Shown piece after piece: positions 41,715 through 50,617 of a stretch of 64,000 nucleotides of DNA. Positions within the stretch are counted from its first letter, which is position 1, and each line of letters begins with the position of its first letter. The DNA comes from Priestia iocasae (lineage in GTDB: Bacteria; Bacillota; Bacilli; Bacillales; Bacillaceae_H): assembly GCF_016909075.1 (NCBI RefSeq), contig NZ_JAFBFC010000001.1, positions 868,001 through 932,000 of the forward strand, in the 5' to 3' direction. The translations under genes were made by a program, and so were the position numbers. Under the pieces are notes generated by a model. That model was not told the origin of the DNA, made no database searches, and saw only the letters and a list, made by a program, of their open reading frames with translations.

Positions 41715-43079
41715 ATGCAGTTAACGATTCGTGCAACAGGAGACAACGTGAAAGCGGTTTCGTATTTATTATCAAAAAATCCAGCGAACGTGTATGAACG
41801 AAATCAAAAAGGGCACCTTGTGCGCTTATTTTATAGTCGATTTGAAGAACAAGAGGTAGAGGTGACGATGTTTGTCACACCTGATCCGCTAGAGATTGTG
41901 AAAAATAGTGCTCAAGCCTATGACATTACACATTATATAAATGATCGAGAGTTTGCGGTAAGCAGTATTTTTTGTTCGTTTATTCGAACTGCTTTAGGCA
42001 CGGCATTAAATGGACAACCAAAGGAAGAATATATGAAATGGGTCTCTCATCCTTTTTCATTTGAATTTGAGTTAGGGCCGGTTGTGTCGTCATTATCAGA
42101 TCAACAAGTGAGAGATTTATTTGAACCAATTGGATATGACATCACCATCTCTCGACCAGAGATTGATTACTCGTTTCATGTAAAAGCCAAAAGTACGGCA
42201 AGATATTTAACATTAAAAGGAACAACCACGTTACAGCAAGCGCTCAGACAGCTGTTTGTGTTAATTCCTGTAATGGATAACTATAAACATTATTACATTG
42301 ATGAAAAAGAAATAGAGAAGCTCGAACGATATGGAGACGGATGGTTAGATCATCATCCACTAAAGGCGTTTATCCTTCGTCAAGCGCTTCGTTTTAAAGA
42401 GATTTATAGTCAGGTAGAGAGTGAAAAAGAAAAGGCATCGACAAAAAATGAAGCAGAAACAGCGAAAAAGGTTCGGCTAAATGATTTGCGCTATGAAAAG
42501 GTTGTTGAAACCGTTCGTTCTCTTCCAACGCGTCAATCAATTGTTGACTTTGGTTCGGGTGAAGGAAAGCTTTCTGTTCAGTTAGGATTTGTAGAAGGTG
42601 TAACTGACATTTTAGCTGTTGAGCCATCTGAGTATGCCACTCTTCAGGCAATTGAACGATTTGAGAAGGCAGCATCCAAGTCAACATTTGTGACGCCAAC
42701 ACCATTATGGGGTTCACTTTTTTACTATGATGAGCGCTTAAAAGAAAAAGATGTGATGATTCTTTGTGAAGTCATTGAACACATTGAGGAACGTCGTTTG
42801 CCTAAAATCATGGACACGATTTTAGGACAATACAAGCCGCGCGTATTAATTGTTACAACGCCAAATAAAGAATATAACGATGTCTATGACATGGTGGAGC
42901 ACATGCGTCATCACGATCATCGTTTTGAATGGACAAGAAGCGAATTTGAAACCTGGTGCGCAAGCCAAATAGAAAATCATCCATATGACGTACAAATTGA
43001 GGGGATTGGAGACGTACATGAAGAGCATGGTTATCCAACGCAAATGTGCATCTTTGTAAGAAAGGAAGTTAGGTCATGA
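41715..43079 (+). CDS. hen1: Bacterial Hen1, RNA 3'-terminal ribose 2'-O-methyltransferase
   Basis: Adds a methyl group to the 2'-OH at the 3' end of a cleaved RNA before it is rejoined, so that the repaired site resists a second cut by a ribotoxin. The 454 residues consist of the bacterial N-terminal domain (about 1-235), which activates Pnkp, and a C-terminal SAM methyltransferase (about 270-450). The SAM loop is VDFGSGEG (near 278) and the Mn2+ ligands are in CEVIEH (Glu352, Glu355, His356) and the HHDHRFEW stretch near 400. AAAGGAG precedes ATG 41715. It overlaps pnkp by four bases. Confidence 0.88.
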   Translation: MQLTIRATGDNVKAVSYLLSKNPANVYERNQKGHLVRLFYSRFEEQEVEVTMFVTPDPLEIVKNSAQAYDITHYINDREFAVSSIFCSFIRTALGTALNGQPKEEYMKWVSHPFSFEFELGPVVSSLSDQQVRDLFEPIGYDITISRPEIDYSFHVKAKSTARYLTLKGTTTLQQALRQLFVLIPVMDNYKHYYIDEKEIEKLERYGDGWLDHHPLKAFILRQALRFKEIYSQVESEKEKASTKNEAETAKKVRLNDLRYEKVVETVRSLPTRQSIVDFGSGEGKLSVQLGFVEGVTDILAVEPSEYATLQAIERFEKAASKSTFVTPTPLWGSLFYYDERLKEKDVMILCEVIEHIEERRLPKIMDTILGQYKPRVLIVTTPNKEYNDVYDMVEHMRHHDHRFEWTRSEFETWCASQIENHPYDVQIEGIGDVHEEHGYPTQMCIFVRKEVRS

Positions 43080-45667
43080 AACTATCATTACCTTATGCTG
43101 GAATCGTTTTACTCATAGGTCCATCCAATAGTGGGAAAACAACCTTTCTAGCGAACATGATGGAGAAAAATCAGTTAAAGAAGTCGGAAGTCGTTAGCTC
43201 AGATGAGTATCGCGTTGTCGTCAGTGATAAAGAATTCATTGACTGGCGTGACCGACCAAAAGATGAAGCAGATGGTTTGTATGATGAATATCACCTCATT
43301 TCAAAAGAAGCATTTGTCATGATGGATGCGGTCATTGAGGCAAGATGCCGGTTAAATAAATTAACGGTTGTCGATGCCACACATCTTCATCCAGACGATC
43401 GAAAGAGATATAGTAAGTTAGCGAGAAAACATAGTGTGCCGATTGTGGCAGTTGTTTTCGATATTGCCCAGCATGTATTAGTCGAGCGAGATGCACAGCG
43501 TGATAACCCACGTGGAAACCGACGAATTAAACAACAATATCAAGTATTTAAACGTGAAAAGCGCTTTATTAAAAAAGAAGGCTACAAAGACGTGTATGTC
43601 ATTTCTGATGGAGAAGAAGTTGAATTGATTCGTCGCGCTCATCCTCTACAGCAAGACGTAGGGCAAGGCATTGACATCATAGGAGACATTCATGGTTGCT
43701 ATGATGAGATGATCGTACTTTTAGAGAAGTTAGGATATGAGAAAAACAACGAAGGATTATACACTCATCCTGAAGGACGAAAATTCGTGTCAATCGGTGA
43801 TGTCATGAGCCGAGGGCCAAAATCACTTAAAGCGATGCAGTTTTTCTATCATCACGTTCAAGCGAATCTGGCGTATATGATTGATAGTAATCACGGTTGG
43901 AAGATTGCTAGGTGGCTAGATGGACGAAACGTGACGTTACATCATGGTGATGAAAAAGTAGCGGAAGAGTTTGAGCAATATGAAGAAGAACATGGAAGCG
44001 AAAAAGCAGCAGAGTTAAAGCGAGAATTAAAGCAATTTTTACTGAAAGCACCATCTCATTATGTGTTTACCAAAAACGGAGTACAAACGCTCATTTGTAC
44101 TCATGCGGGAATAAAAGACGAATACATCGGAAAGCAATCACATGAGATTAGTGACTTTTGCCGTTACGGTGATACAGATGGAGTAGATGAGGTAGGAAAG
44201 CCTATCAGAAAAGACTGGTTTGTTCATCATCAAACAAGTGCACTTATTGTATGGGGGCATGATCCAAAGCCGCAGCCGCTCATCATTAATCAAACAATTA
44301 ATATTGATCAAGGGGCTGTGTTCGGAGGTAGCTTAACAGCTTTTCGATACCCTGAAAAAACGTTCCTATCGGTAAAAGCGCAGCATGATTACGCGCAAGT
44401 TGAAGATAATCCGCTAAAAAAATGGGATAAGGAGCGCTTAAATCCACCAAACATTGCAACGTTCATTAATGGTTATTCGGTGTTAACAGAAGAAGCAGGA
44501 GACATTCACGTTGAATCATCTGTTGTTAAATCTGCCATTGATACGGTTTCTCATTTTACGATTCCGATTGAACAGCTTTTATATATCCCACCGACGATGA
44601 GCCCGACACCGAAGACATCAGAGCTTCCAGATTACCTAGAACACCCGAAAGAAGCAGTCGAGTATTATCGAAGTCATGGTGTCACAACGATGGTAGCGCA
44701 GAAGAAGCACATGGGAAGTCGAGCTGTTTTGTTTTTATTTAAAAGCAAAGAGGCTGCAAAAAAGCATGTAGGTACTGAAACGTTAGGTGTTGTTTACACG
44801 CGAACGGGTAGACGCTTTTTTGATGAAGAAACAGAAACGAAGATGGTTCAACAGTTAAATGAAGATTTACATGCACATGCGTACTTTGACAAATATGACA
44901 CCGATTATGTGCTACTAGACGCAGAAATCATGCCTTGGAATTTAAAAGCAAAAGAGCTAATTAGTAATCAATACGCACATGTAGCAGAAAATGCTTTATT
45001 AGACCGCACAAAGATAAAAGAAAAAATTCAAGCAACTGTTCATCAGCATGAGAGGTTGCTTGAATGGTTGAATGAGTATGAACAAAAGCTAGAAAATGCA
45101 CAAACGTTTAAAGAGGTGTTTCAACATTATTGTTGGGATATTCAAGAAATAAGTCATATTCAAATTGCACCTTTCCATGTGCTAGCTCATAGTAACGAAA
45201 CGTTTTTTAATCAATCTCATATGTGGCATATGGATAAAAATCGAGAGTTTGCACAATGTTCCGATCTATTTGTTGAAACCGATTATAAGATTATCCATGA
45301 TGAAGCAAGTGAAGCTGAGGTCATTCAGTGGTGGGAAGACATGACTTCTGAAGGTCATGAAGGCATTGTCGTTAAACCGCAGTCCTTCATTGTAAGAAGC
45401 AAAGGAAAACTAGTTCAACCAGCGATAAAAGTGAGAGGTCGTAAATATCTACATATCATTTATGGGATGGATTATTTACAGGAAGAAAATTTGGCTCGAC
45501 TAAAAGCGCGTCATACAGGTAAAAAGCAAAGGCTTGCCTTAAACGAATTTGCATTAGGAATTGAAGGGATTCGTCGTTTTGTAAATGGTGAATCCATTGA
45601 GCGTGTACATGAGTGTGTACTGGCCACATTAGCGTTAGAGTCAGATAAAGTGGATCCAAGATTGTAA
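43076..45667 (+). CDS. pnkp: Pnkp, polynucleotide kinase-phosphatase-ligase
   Basis: Three-part RNA end-healing and sealing enzyme, 863 residues. Kinase: P-loop GPSNSGKTT at 15-23. Metallophosphatase: DIHG (Asp204, His206), GDVMSRGP (Asp242), SNHG (Asn272, His273), CTHAG (His343), WGHDP (His395). Ligase-like adenylyltransferase: KHMGSR with nucleotidyl Lys544, EGIVVKP near 763, and IKVRGRKYLHIIYG. In the phosphatase the usual GDxxDRG reads GDVMSRG and the usual GNH reads SNH, though the metal ligands remain. It works as a heterotetramer with Hen1. A terminator follows. Confidence 0.9.
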   Translation: MKLSLPYAGIVLLIGPSNSGKTTFLANMMEKNQLKKSEVVSSDEYRVVVSDKEFIDWRDRPKDEADGLYDEYHLISKEAFVMMDAVIEARCRLNKLTVVDATHLHPDDRKRYSKLARKHSVPIVAVVFDIAQHVLVERDAQRDNPRGNRRIKQQYQVFKREKRFIKKEGYKDVYVISDGEEVELIRRAHPLQQDVGQGIDIIGDIHGCYDEMIVLLEKLGYEKNNEGLYTHPEGRKFVSIGDVMSRGPKSLKAMQFFYHHVQANLAYMIDSNHGWKIARWLDGRNVTLHHGDEKVAEEFEQYEEEHGSEKAAELKRELKQFLLKAPSHYVFTKNGVQTLICTHAGIKDEYIGKQSHEISDFCRYGDTDGVDEVGKPIRKDWFVHHQTSALIVWGHDPKPQPLIINQTINIDQGAVFGGSLTAFRYPEKTFLSVKAQHDYAQVEDNPLKKWDKERLNPPNIATFINGYSVLTEEAGDIHVESSVVKSAIDTVSHFTIPIEQLLYIPPTMSPTPKTSELPDYLEHPKEAVEYYRSHGVTTMVAQKKHMGSRAVLFLFKSKEAAKKHVGTETLGVVYTRTGRRFFDEETETKMVQQLNEDLHAHAYFDKYDTDYVLLDAEIMPWNLKAKELISNQYAHVAENALLDRTKIKEKIQATVHQHERLLEWLNEYEQKLENAQTFKEVFQHYCWDIQEISHIQIAPFHVLAHSNETFFNQSHMWHMDKNREFAQCSDLFVETDYKIIHDEASEAEVIQWWEDMTSEGHEGIVVKPQSFIVRSKGKLVQPAIKVRGRKYLHIIYGMDYLQEENLARLKARHTGKKQRLALNEFALGIEGIRRFVNGESIERVHECVLATLALESDKVDPRL

Positions 45668-45680
45668 GAATAAAAGAATG

Positions 45681-45737
45681 AAGCAGCTGTCTTAAGTAGA
45701 GTCAAACGTCCTCTAATCGAGACAGCTGTTTTTTATG
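45681..45737 (+). terminator. Terminator of hen1-pnkp
   Basis: CAGCTGTCT pairs with AGACAGCTG, followed by TTTTTTA. Confidence 0.8.
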
Positions 45738-45801
45738 AATTGGCCTTCATAGATAACCGATACATCACAACGAGAAAATTACATGAGTTTGTAGTAGTAG
45801 G

Positions 45802-45843
45802 AAACAACGACCTCGTACATTTAGATAGAGGTCGTTGTTTTTT
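45802..45843 (+). terminator. Second, orphan terminator
   Basis: AAACAACGACCTC pairs perfectly with GAGGTCGTTGTTT, followed by Ts. No gene lies between it and the previous terminator. The rest of the 45668-46045 gap shows nothing I can assign. Confidence 0.75.
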
Positions 45844-46045
45844 AATAAGCTGATGAAACAAATGTTTTTGAAATATGAGTGACAACAGGGTCAAATTTTT
45901 CTTTTAAAAAGAGATGAATAGTTCTTTAACGCGATAGCTATGTTGAAAACAGGTCTTTTTTACGAAATAGTTTGTAGCTGATTGGTAATAGATTAAAATA
46001 AGATGTGTAGTACTCAATGTCTGTTCAATGTGAGGAGAGAGGAAC

Positions 46046-46816
46046 ATGAATGAGAAAGAGAATGTCCTTCATCAATTCGGCAAAAATGCAGGGAAGTATG
46101 TAACCAGTCATGGACATGCAAAGGGAGCAGATTTAGCTATTTTGACAGAAATTGTAAAAGGACAAAGTGGGGAACAAGCCCTTGATATTGCAACAGGTGG
46201 CGGGCATGTAGCCAACGCAATAGCTCCTTTTTATGAAACAGTGACAGCGTTAGATTTAACACCTAAGATGCTTGAAAAAGCGAAAGAATTTATTGAGGGT
46301 AACGGCTATCAAAACGTGAATTTTGTACAGGGAGATGCGGAATCACTTCCTTTTTCAGATGAGCATTTTCATACAGTCACATGCCGTATTGCTCCTCATC
46401 ATTTTCCGAATGTTAATCTGTTTATTCAAGAAGCACATCGGGTAACAATGGCTGGAGGATTATTTATCCTTATCGATAATGTGGCTCCAGAACAGGATGA
46501 GTACGATCAGTTTTATAATATGGTCGAAAAAAAGCGAGACCCAAGTCATTATCGAGCGCTCAAGAAAACAGAATGGATGGCTAAGCTCGAAAAAGAAGGG
46601 TTTCGAATTGAATCAATGATGACGTTTGAAAAAACATTTATGTTCGACCAATGGTGGGACATGATGGGATTACCTCTTAAAGAAAAAGAAAAATTGAATC
46701 AAGACATGATTTCTGCTTCAAAAGAGATGATGAAGCAATTTTCCATTAAGCTAAAAAATGAACGCGTTCAATCTTTTCAAGGAGAATCAGCATTATTCGT
46801 GGCAAGAAAAAAATAG
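46046..46816 (+). CDS. Class I SAM-dependent methyltransferase (UbiE/YcgJ-like)
   Basis: A soluble methyltransferase of 256 residues. Motif I is LDIATGGGHVANAI (about 46-59), the acidic end of strand 2 is ALDLTPKML, motif II region GDAESLPFSDEHF, and motif III GGLFILIDNVAPE. The fold class is clear; the substrate (small molecule, quinone or other) is not. It stands alone with GGAGAGAGG upstream of ATG 46046 and a terminator after. It is unrelated in sequence to Hen1 upstream. Confidence 0.78.
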   Translation: MNEKENVLHQFGKNAGKYVTSHGHAKGADLAILTEIVKGQSGEQALDIATGGGHVANAIAPFYETVTALDLTPKMLEKAKEFIEGNGYQNVNFVQGDAESLPFSDEHFHTVTCRIAPHHFPNVNLFIQEAHRVTMAGGLFILIDNVAPEQDEYDQFYNMVEKKRDPSHYRALKKTEWMAKLEKEGFRIESMMTFEKTFMFDQWWDMMGLPLKEKEKLNQDMISASKEMMKQFSIKLKNERVQSFQGESALFVARKK

Positions 46817-46823
46817 TAAAGTA

Positions 46824-46858
46824 AAGGCTGCTCCGCGTACTGGGGGTGCAGCTTTTTT
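46824..46858 (+). terminator. Rho-independent terminator
   Basis: AAAGGCTGC pairs with GCAGCTTTTTT around a GC-rich loop. Confidence 0.75.
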
Positions 46859-46917
46859 GATTGATAGACCCTTTTCTAAACGAGTGTTGTATGTCAAGAC
46901 TCGTCATGAAAAGCTAA

Positions 46918-47445
46918 ATAAGCGATGAAGAAGTGGAATGGGTAGGATTAGACTTCGATATCCCAACAAAGCAAGCCAATTTTCGCGTTATCTATCACTC
47001 AGAGGTAATAACAGATTTGTCTAAGCTAATGAATGATTTTTCTTTTATGGATGAGCTAGATTTGGATTCTTTTCCAATTCAACATGAGATGAAGCTGTCA
47101 TTTAAAATGGATGAAGAACCGGTATCAATGACTGACTTTCAATCAGAACCATTACCTATTGATTTTGACGAATCAGTGAGTGAGGATTTAGTGCTATGGG
47201 ATGTTTATGAGGAAGCTTTTAGTGGAGATGGTTCTAAGATAGGTGGATATGGATTTTTCACCCAACAAGATCCGCGTAGTTATGGTAAGAAATATAAGGG
47301 CCACAGCGTGATGCTGCTGCAAATTGATTCAGATGACGATGCAATCATTTGGGGTGACAGCGGAGTGGCAAACTTCTTCATTACTCAAGAGGATTTAAAA
47401 AGCAGAAACTTTACAAATGTACTATATAATTGGGATTGCTATTAA
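46918..47445 (+). pseudogene. N-terminally truncated YwqG/DUF1963-like gene
   Basis: The readable frame begins after a stop at 46915-46917 with ISDEEVEW and continues as a clear YwqG-type C-terminal part: GGYGFFTQQDPR, then MLLQIDSDDDAIIWGDSGVANFF and a final LYNWDCY. YwqG proteins have about 260 residues; the first 90 or so (with the WQSKFGG-type start) are missing here and are not encoded in another frame just upstream. GTG 46933 could start a 170-residue product but has no ribosome site. A gene fragment is the best call; function of the family is unknown. Confidence 0.6.
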
Positions 47446-47455
47446 GAAGAAAGAG

Positions 47456-47485
47456 GGATACCAACATAGGTATCCTGTTTTTTTT
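47456..47485 (+). terminator. Rho-independent terminator
   Basis: GGATACC pairs with GGTATCC, followed by a T-rich run. Confidence 0.8.
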
Positions 47486-47768
47486 ATTCATTTTTACCAG
47501 CCTCAACCATTAAAAAGATAGCGGTCAAAATATGCATAATCATACCGACAACAGGGATCCAACCGAGACATGAAGCAATTATTCCTACAACATGTCCATT
47601 TGGCTTTTTACCAGCACGTATGGCAAATACAAGGCCAACGATGTGGAGGGCGAGCATGAACAATAGTGGCGTCCATAAAAGACTTACAACTAGTGTTCCT
47701 CCAATAATCGGAAGTCCCCACAATGCTTCCAACCCACCTGCTACCCACTTCAAAACGTTGGATGTCAT
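47484..47768 (-). CDS. Small membrane protein of unknown function
   Basis: From ATG 47768 the product has 94 residues and three hydrophobic segments with many Gly and Pro (GGLEALWGLPIIGGTLVVS, LLFMLALHIVGLVFAI, GIIASCLGWIPVVGMIMHIL). AAGGAG precedes the start by nine bases; the longer frame to 47873 contains that site and is rejected. Family not recognised with certainty. Confidence 0.6.
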   Translation of the reverse strand: MTSNVLKWVAGGLEALWGLPIIGGTLVVSLLWTPLLFMLALHIVGLVFAIRAGKKPNGHVVGIIASCLGWIPVVGMIMHILTAIFLMVEAGKNE

Positions 47769-47857
47769 CGCATCATCTCCTTTTTTCCTTTTAAAAGGTA
47801 TGCGGAGAGAAAAAGGAATATGTGAAGAGTTGACTTTACAGAATGTGAGGTAAAAAG

Positions 47858-47900
47858 AAAAGCTACTTATCACGATTCAAATAGTGATAAGTAGCTTTTT
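47858..47900. terminator. Rho-independent terminator
   Basis: AAAAGCTACTTATCAC pairs with GTGATAAGTAGCTTTT; it sits directly after the ycsI-like stop codon on the minus strand. Confidence 0.9.
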
Positions 47901-48695
47901 TTACAAAATTGAATAGTGACTATCTTTCACATCTGTAATCAACATATGTCCTGGTGCGTGCGTAATCATTAAGTCTGGCTTACTCGACATCGCCACGGAT
48001 TGTGGGGTTACGCCGCATGCCCAAAATACAGGGATTTCACCGTCCTTCAATGTAACGGTATCTCCGAAATCAGGTTGAGATAAATTGTGAATACCAATTT
48101 GTTCAGGATTTCCAATATGAACAGGTGATCCGTGAACAGATGGGAATCGAGAAGTAACTTCTACTGCACGGATGGCATCTGCTGCTAAAAACGGACGCAT
48201 GCTCACCACGAGATTTCCTTGAAAAGCGCCTGCTGGTTCACAAGGGATATTCGTTATATACATTGGGACATTGCGATCTTCTTCAATATGTCGAATGGAG
48301 AGACCATTATCGATTAACGCTTGCTCAAATGTAAAGCTACAGCCAATTAAGAACGACACGAGATCTTCTTGCCAGTACGCTTCAATATCATGGACTTCTT
48401 CGGCGAGTATGCCTTTTTTATAAATGCGATATTTTGGTAAATCAAACCGTAAATCCGCATGTGGTGTTGTAAGCTTTGGAACAGGTGAACCTATGTCTGT
48501 TACTTCAATAAGTGGACACGATTTAGGATTTCGCTGACAAAACAATAAAAAGTCATATGCATAGGCTTTTGGTAAAATAACGAGGTTTACTTGCGTGTGT
48601 CCTGGTGCAAACCCCGAGGTTGACTGAGTAAATTGATTTCTTCGAATTAGACTTCGTAACTCGACAAGATTGAGTTTTCGACTCATTGTCTTCAT
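47901..48695 (-). CDS. ycsI: YcsI/DUF1445 family putative hydro-lyase
   Basis: A soluble protein of 264 residues in the D-glutamate cyclase-like family (YcsI). Conserved blocks are FAPGHTQVNLVILP, FLIGCSFTFEQAL, NIPCEPAGAFQGNLVVSMRP, and the C-terminal VFWACGVTPQSVAM with ITHAPGHMLITD, where the last two carry likely catalytic Cys and His. In B. subtilis it lies among 5-oxoproline/urea-amidolyase-like genes; those are absent here. ATG 48695 follows AAGGTGG; GTG 48704 and ATG 48686 are alternatives. Confidence 0.8.
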   Translation of the reverse strand: MKTMSRKLNLVELRSLIRRNQFTQSTSGFAPGHTQVNLVILPKAYAYDFLLFCQRNPKSCPLIEVTDIGSPVPKLTTPHADLRFDLPKYRIYKKGILAEEVHDIEAYWQEDLVSFLIGCSFTFEQALIDNGLSIRHIEEDRNVPMYITNIPCEPAGAFQGNLVVSMRPFLAADAIRAVEVTSRFPSVHGSPVHIGNPEQIGIHNLSQPDFGDTVTLKDGEIPVFWACGVTPQSVAMSSKPDLMITHAPGHMLITDVKDSHYSIL

Positions 48696-48808
48696 AAATA
48701 TCACGCCACCTTTTAGTAGTTTGAAAAAGTCTTACTTCTTCTAATTTACAAAAAATATCGTCTTTTTTAAAGGGATAACAAGTAAATTAGAAAGATTATG
48801 AATGAATA

Positions 48809-48853
48809 TGTTCGCTTTTTTAATACGAACAATTCGTGAACAACAAGTGAACA
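48809..48853. promoter_or_regulatory. Cluster of GAACA-type repeats in the ycsI-des spacer
   Basis: TGTTCG (48809) pairs with CGAACA (48826), ACGAACAATTCGT (48825-48837) is a perfect 5+3+5 palindrome, and GTGAACA occurs at 48836 and 48847. This looks like an operator region in the divergent spacer. The rest of 48705-49071 holds nothing I can assign. Confidence 0.4.
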
Positions 48854-49071
48854 TTTATTTTTTTATGACCTACTACTAAAAAAATAGTGGCAGTAACCGC
48901 TATAAACTTGTATGATTAAGATGTGAGTGATTACATGGTTGTTACCAAGTACTAAATTGACAGGTAGCTTTTATGAAGAAGGGAATTTGGAATTTGAAAA
49001 GTGTTCAGTGATAAAAATATTAGCACTTTATTGGTGCCTCTTATTAGTAAAGAGACGTTCAGGAGGAACTT

Positions 49072-50076
49072 ATGCGTAACGAAAAGCAGAGGAACTTAAA
49101 TAAGGAAATTGCGCCTTATACAAAATCAGATCTAAAAGCAAGTATACGACAACTATGCAATACAGTTATTCCGTTTGTAGCACTTTGGTATTTAGCGTAT
49201 GAAAGCTTAGCTATCTCGTATTTTCTAACGTTACCTTTAACGATTATAGCTGCAGGTTTTACGATTCGAATCTTTATCATCTTTCATGATTGTTGTCATG
49301 AGTCATTTTTTAAACATTCAAAAGTCAATCGAATTGTTGGAACAATTACAGGCGTGTTAACCTTTCACCCTTATTATCAATGGAAGAGAAGTCACTCCAT
49401 TCATCATGCGACAAGCAGTAATTTAAATAAGCGTGGGACAGGTGATATTTGGATTTTGACAGTCGACGAATATTTAGCTCAATCGTTTTGGCAACGTCTT
49501 GCTTATCGTTTATACCGTAATCCATTCGTTCTCTTTTTGTTCGGGCCATTTTACTCAATCTTAATTGAAAATCGCTTTAATCGTAAAGGTGCACCAGCAA
49601 AGGAACGCATCAATACGTATATGACCAATATGGCAATTGTAGGGATTATTGCGTTGCTTTGTTGGTTAATTGGTTGGAAAGCCTTTTTACTCGTTCAACT
49701 TCCAATCTTTTATTTCTCAGGTGCAGCAGGCATTTGGCTATTTTATGTGCAGCATCAATTTGAAGATAGCTATTTTGTAAAAGAAGAAGAGTGGGATTAT
49801 GTAAAGGCAGCTGTCGATGGAAGCTCATATTATAAGTTGCCAAAAATCATTCAATGGTTAACAGGTAATATTGGATTTCATCACGTTCACCATTTAAATC
49901 CTCGTGTACCGAACTATTATTTAGAAGCTGTTCATGAAAACACACCTGCGCTTCAAAATGTGACAACGATTACGATTTGGTCAAGTTTAAAAGCAATGAA
50001 GTTCCGCTTGTGGGATGAGCGTAACAGAAGGTTTGTTAGTTTTAAAGAATTAAAGAAACTAAGTACAACGATATAA
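49072..50076 (+). CDS. des: Membrane fatty acid desaturase
   Basis: Introduces a cis double bond into acyl chains of membrane phospholipids, a cold-adaptation role in Bacillus (delta-5 position). The 334 residues contain four membrane segments and the three His boxes that hold the di-iron site: HDCCHE (about 74-79), HSIHH (about 109-113) and HHVHH (about 270-274). The DesK/DesR thermosensor pair that usually follows des is not here, so control must act from elsewhere or differ. AGGAGG lies six bases before ATG 49072. Confidence 0.85.
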   Translation: MRNEKQRNLNKEIAPYTKSDLKASIRQLCNTVIPFVALWYLAYESLAISYFLTLPLTIIAAGFTIRIFIIFHDCCHESFFKHSKVNRIVGTITGVLTFHPYYQWKRSHSIHHATSSNLNKRGTGDIWILTVDEYLAQSFWQRLAYRLYRNPFVLFLFGPFYSILIENRFNRKGAPAKERINTYMTNMAIVGIIALLCWLIGWKAFLLVQLPIFYFSGAAGIWLFYVQHQFEDSYFVKEEEWDYVKAAVDGSSYYKLPKIIQWLTGNIGFHHVHHLNPRVPNYYLEAVHENTPALQNVTTITIWSSLKAMKFRLWDERNRRFVSFKELKKLSTTI

Positions 50077-50086
50077 AGAATAAAAG

Positions 50087-50140
50087 AAGCCTTGCCTACA
50101 ACATCCATTCACATTATGGATAGAGAGGGCAAGGCTTTTT
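50087..50140 (+). terminator. Rho-independent terminator
   Basis: AAGCCTTGCC pairs with GGCAAGGCTTTTT. Confidence 0.85.
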
Positions 50141-50217
50141 GCACTTCTGTGATTTTTAGGTAATGGAGCAATTCTTATTGATCTAATCGAATTCCATATA
50201 AGAGGTTTTATGCGGCA

Positions 50218-50529
50218 TTAAAAGTCATCGTCAGACGAAGAAATGATGATGTTTAATGTTCTCTCAACTGTGCGTAGTCGTCGATTCAATCGATTTAATC
50301 GATTTGTATGGCGCTCTACAACTCGGTTTAATCGCGTAATTTCTTGAGCTTGTAATTCAGTTTGTCTCTCTAAGTTTCTTACACGTCTTTCAAGGCCGCC
50401 ATAATAAAGAAGCTGTTGGCGCTCTGCTTCAGACTGATTTTGATGCGGTACATATTCTGTCATATAATCATAATTCATATATGGTATTTGTTGGGGAGCA
50501 TATCCATTATAAAGATAATATGGATTCAT
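50218..50529 (-). CDS. Small Tyr-rich coiled-coil protein, possibly spore coat
   Basis: A 103-residue protein with a Tyr/Pro/Asn-rich head (MNPYYLYNGYAPQQIPYMNYDY) and a helical Arg/Leu/Asn-rich body with leucine spacing (LNRLNRRLRTVERTL) ending in an acidic SSDDDF. The head is like that of spore coat proteins. AAGGAGG precedes ATG 50529. A CATANNNTA element lies at 50583-50575 on the minus strand, with only a weak sigma-K -35. Function is inferred from composition. Confidence 0.55.
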   Translation of the reverse strand: MNPYYLYNGYAPQQIPYMNYDYMTEYVPHQNQSEAERQQLLYYGGLERRVRNLERQTELQAQEITRLNRVVERHTNRLNRLNRRLRTVERTLNIIISSSDDDF

Positions 50530-50617
50530 GTGTAATCCCTCCTTCTCCTATGTCAGCGTAGTGTAAATACCCTATATGTTATGTAGATGCCTATTATTTG
50601 TTTGGGTGGGTGCCTAA

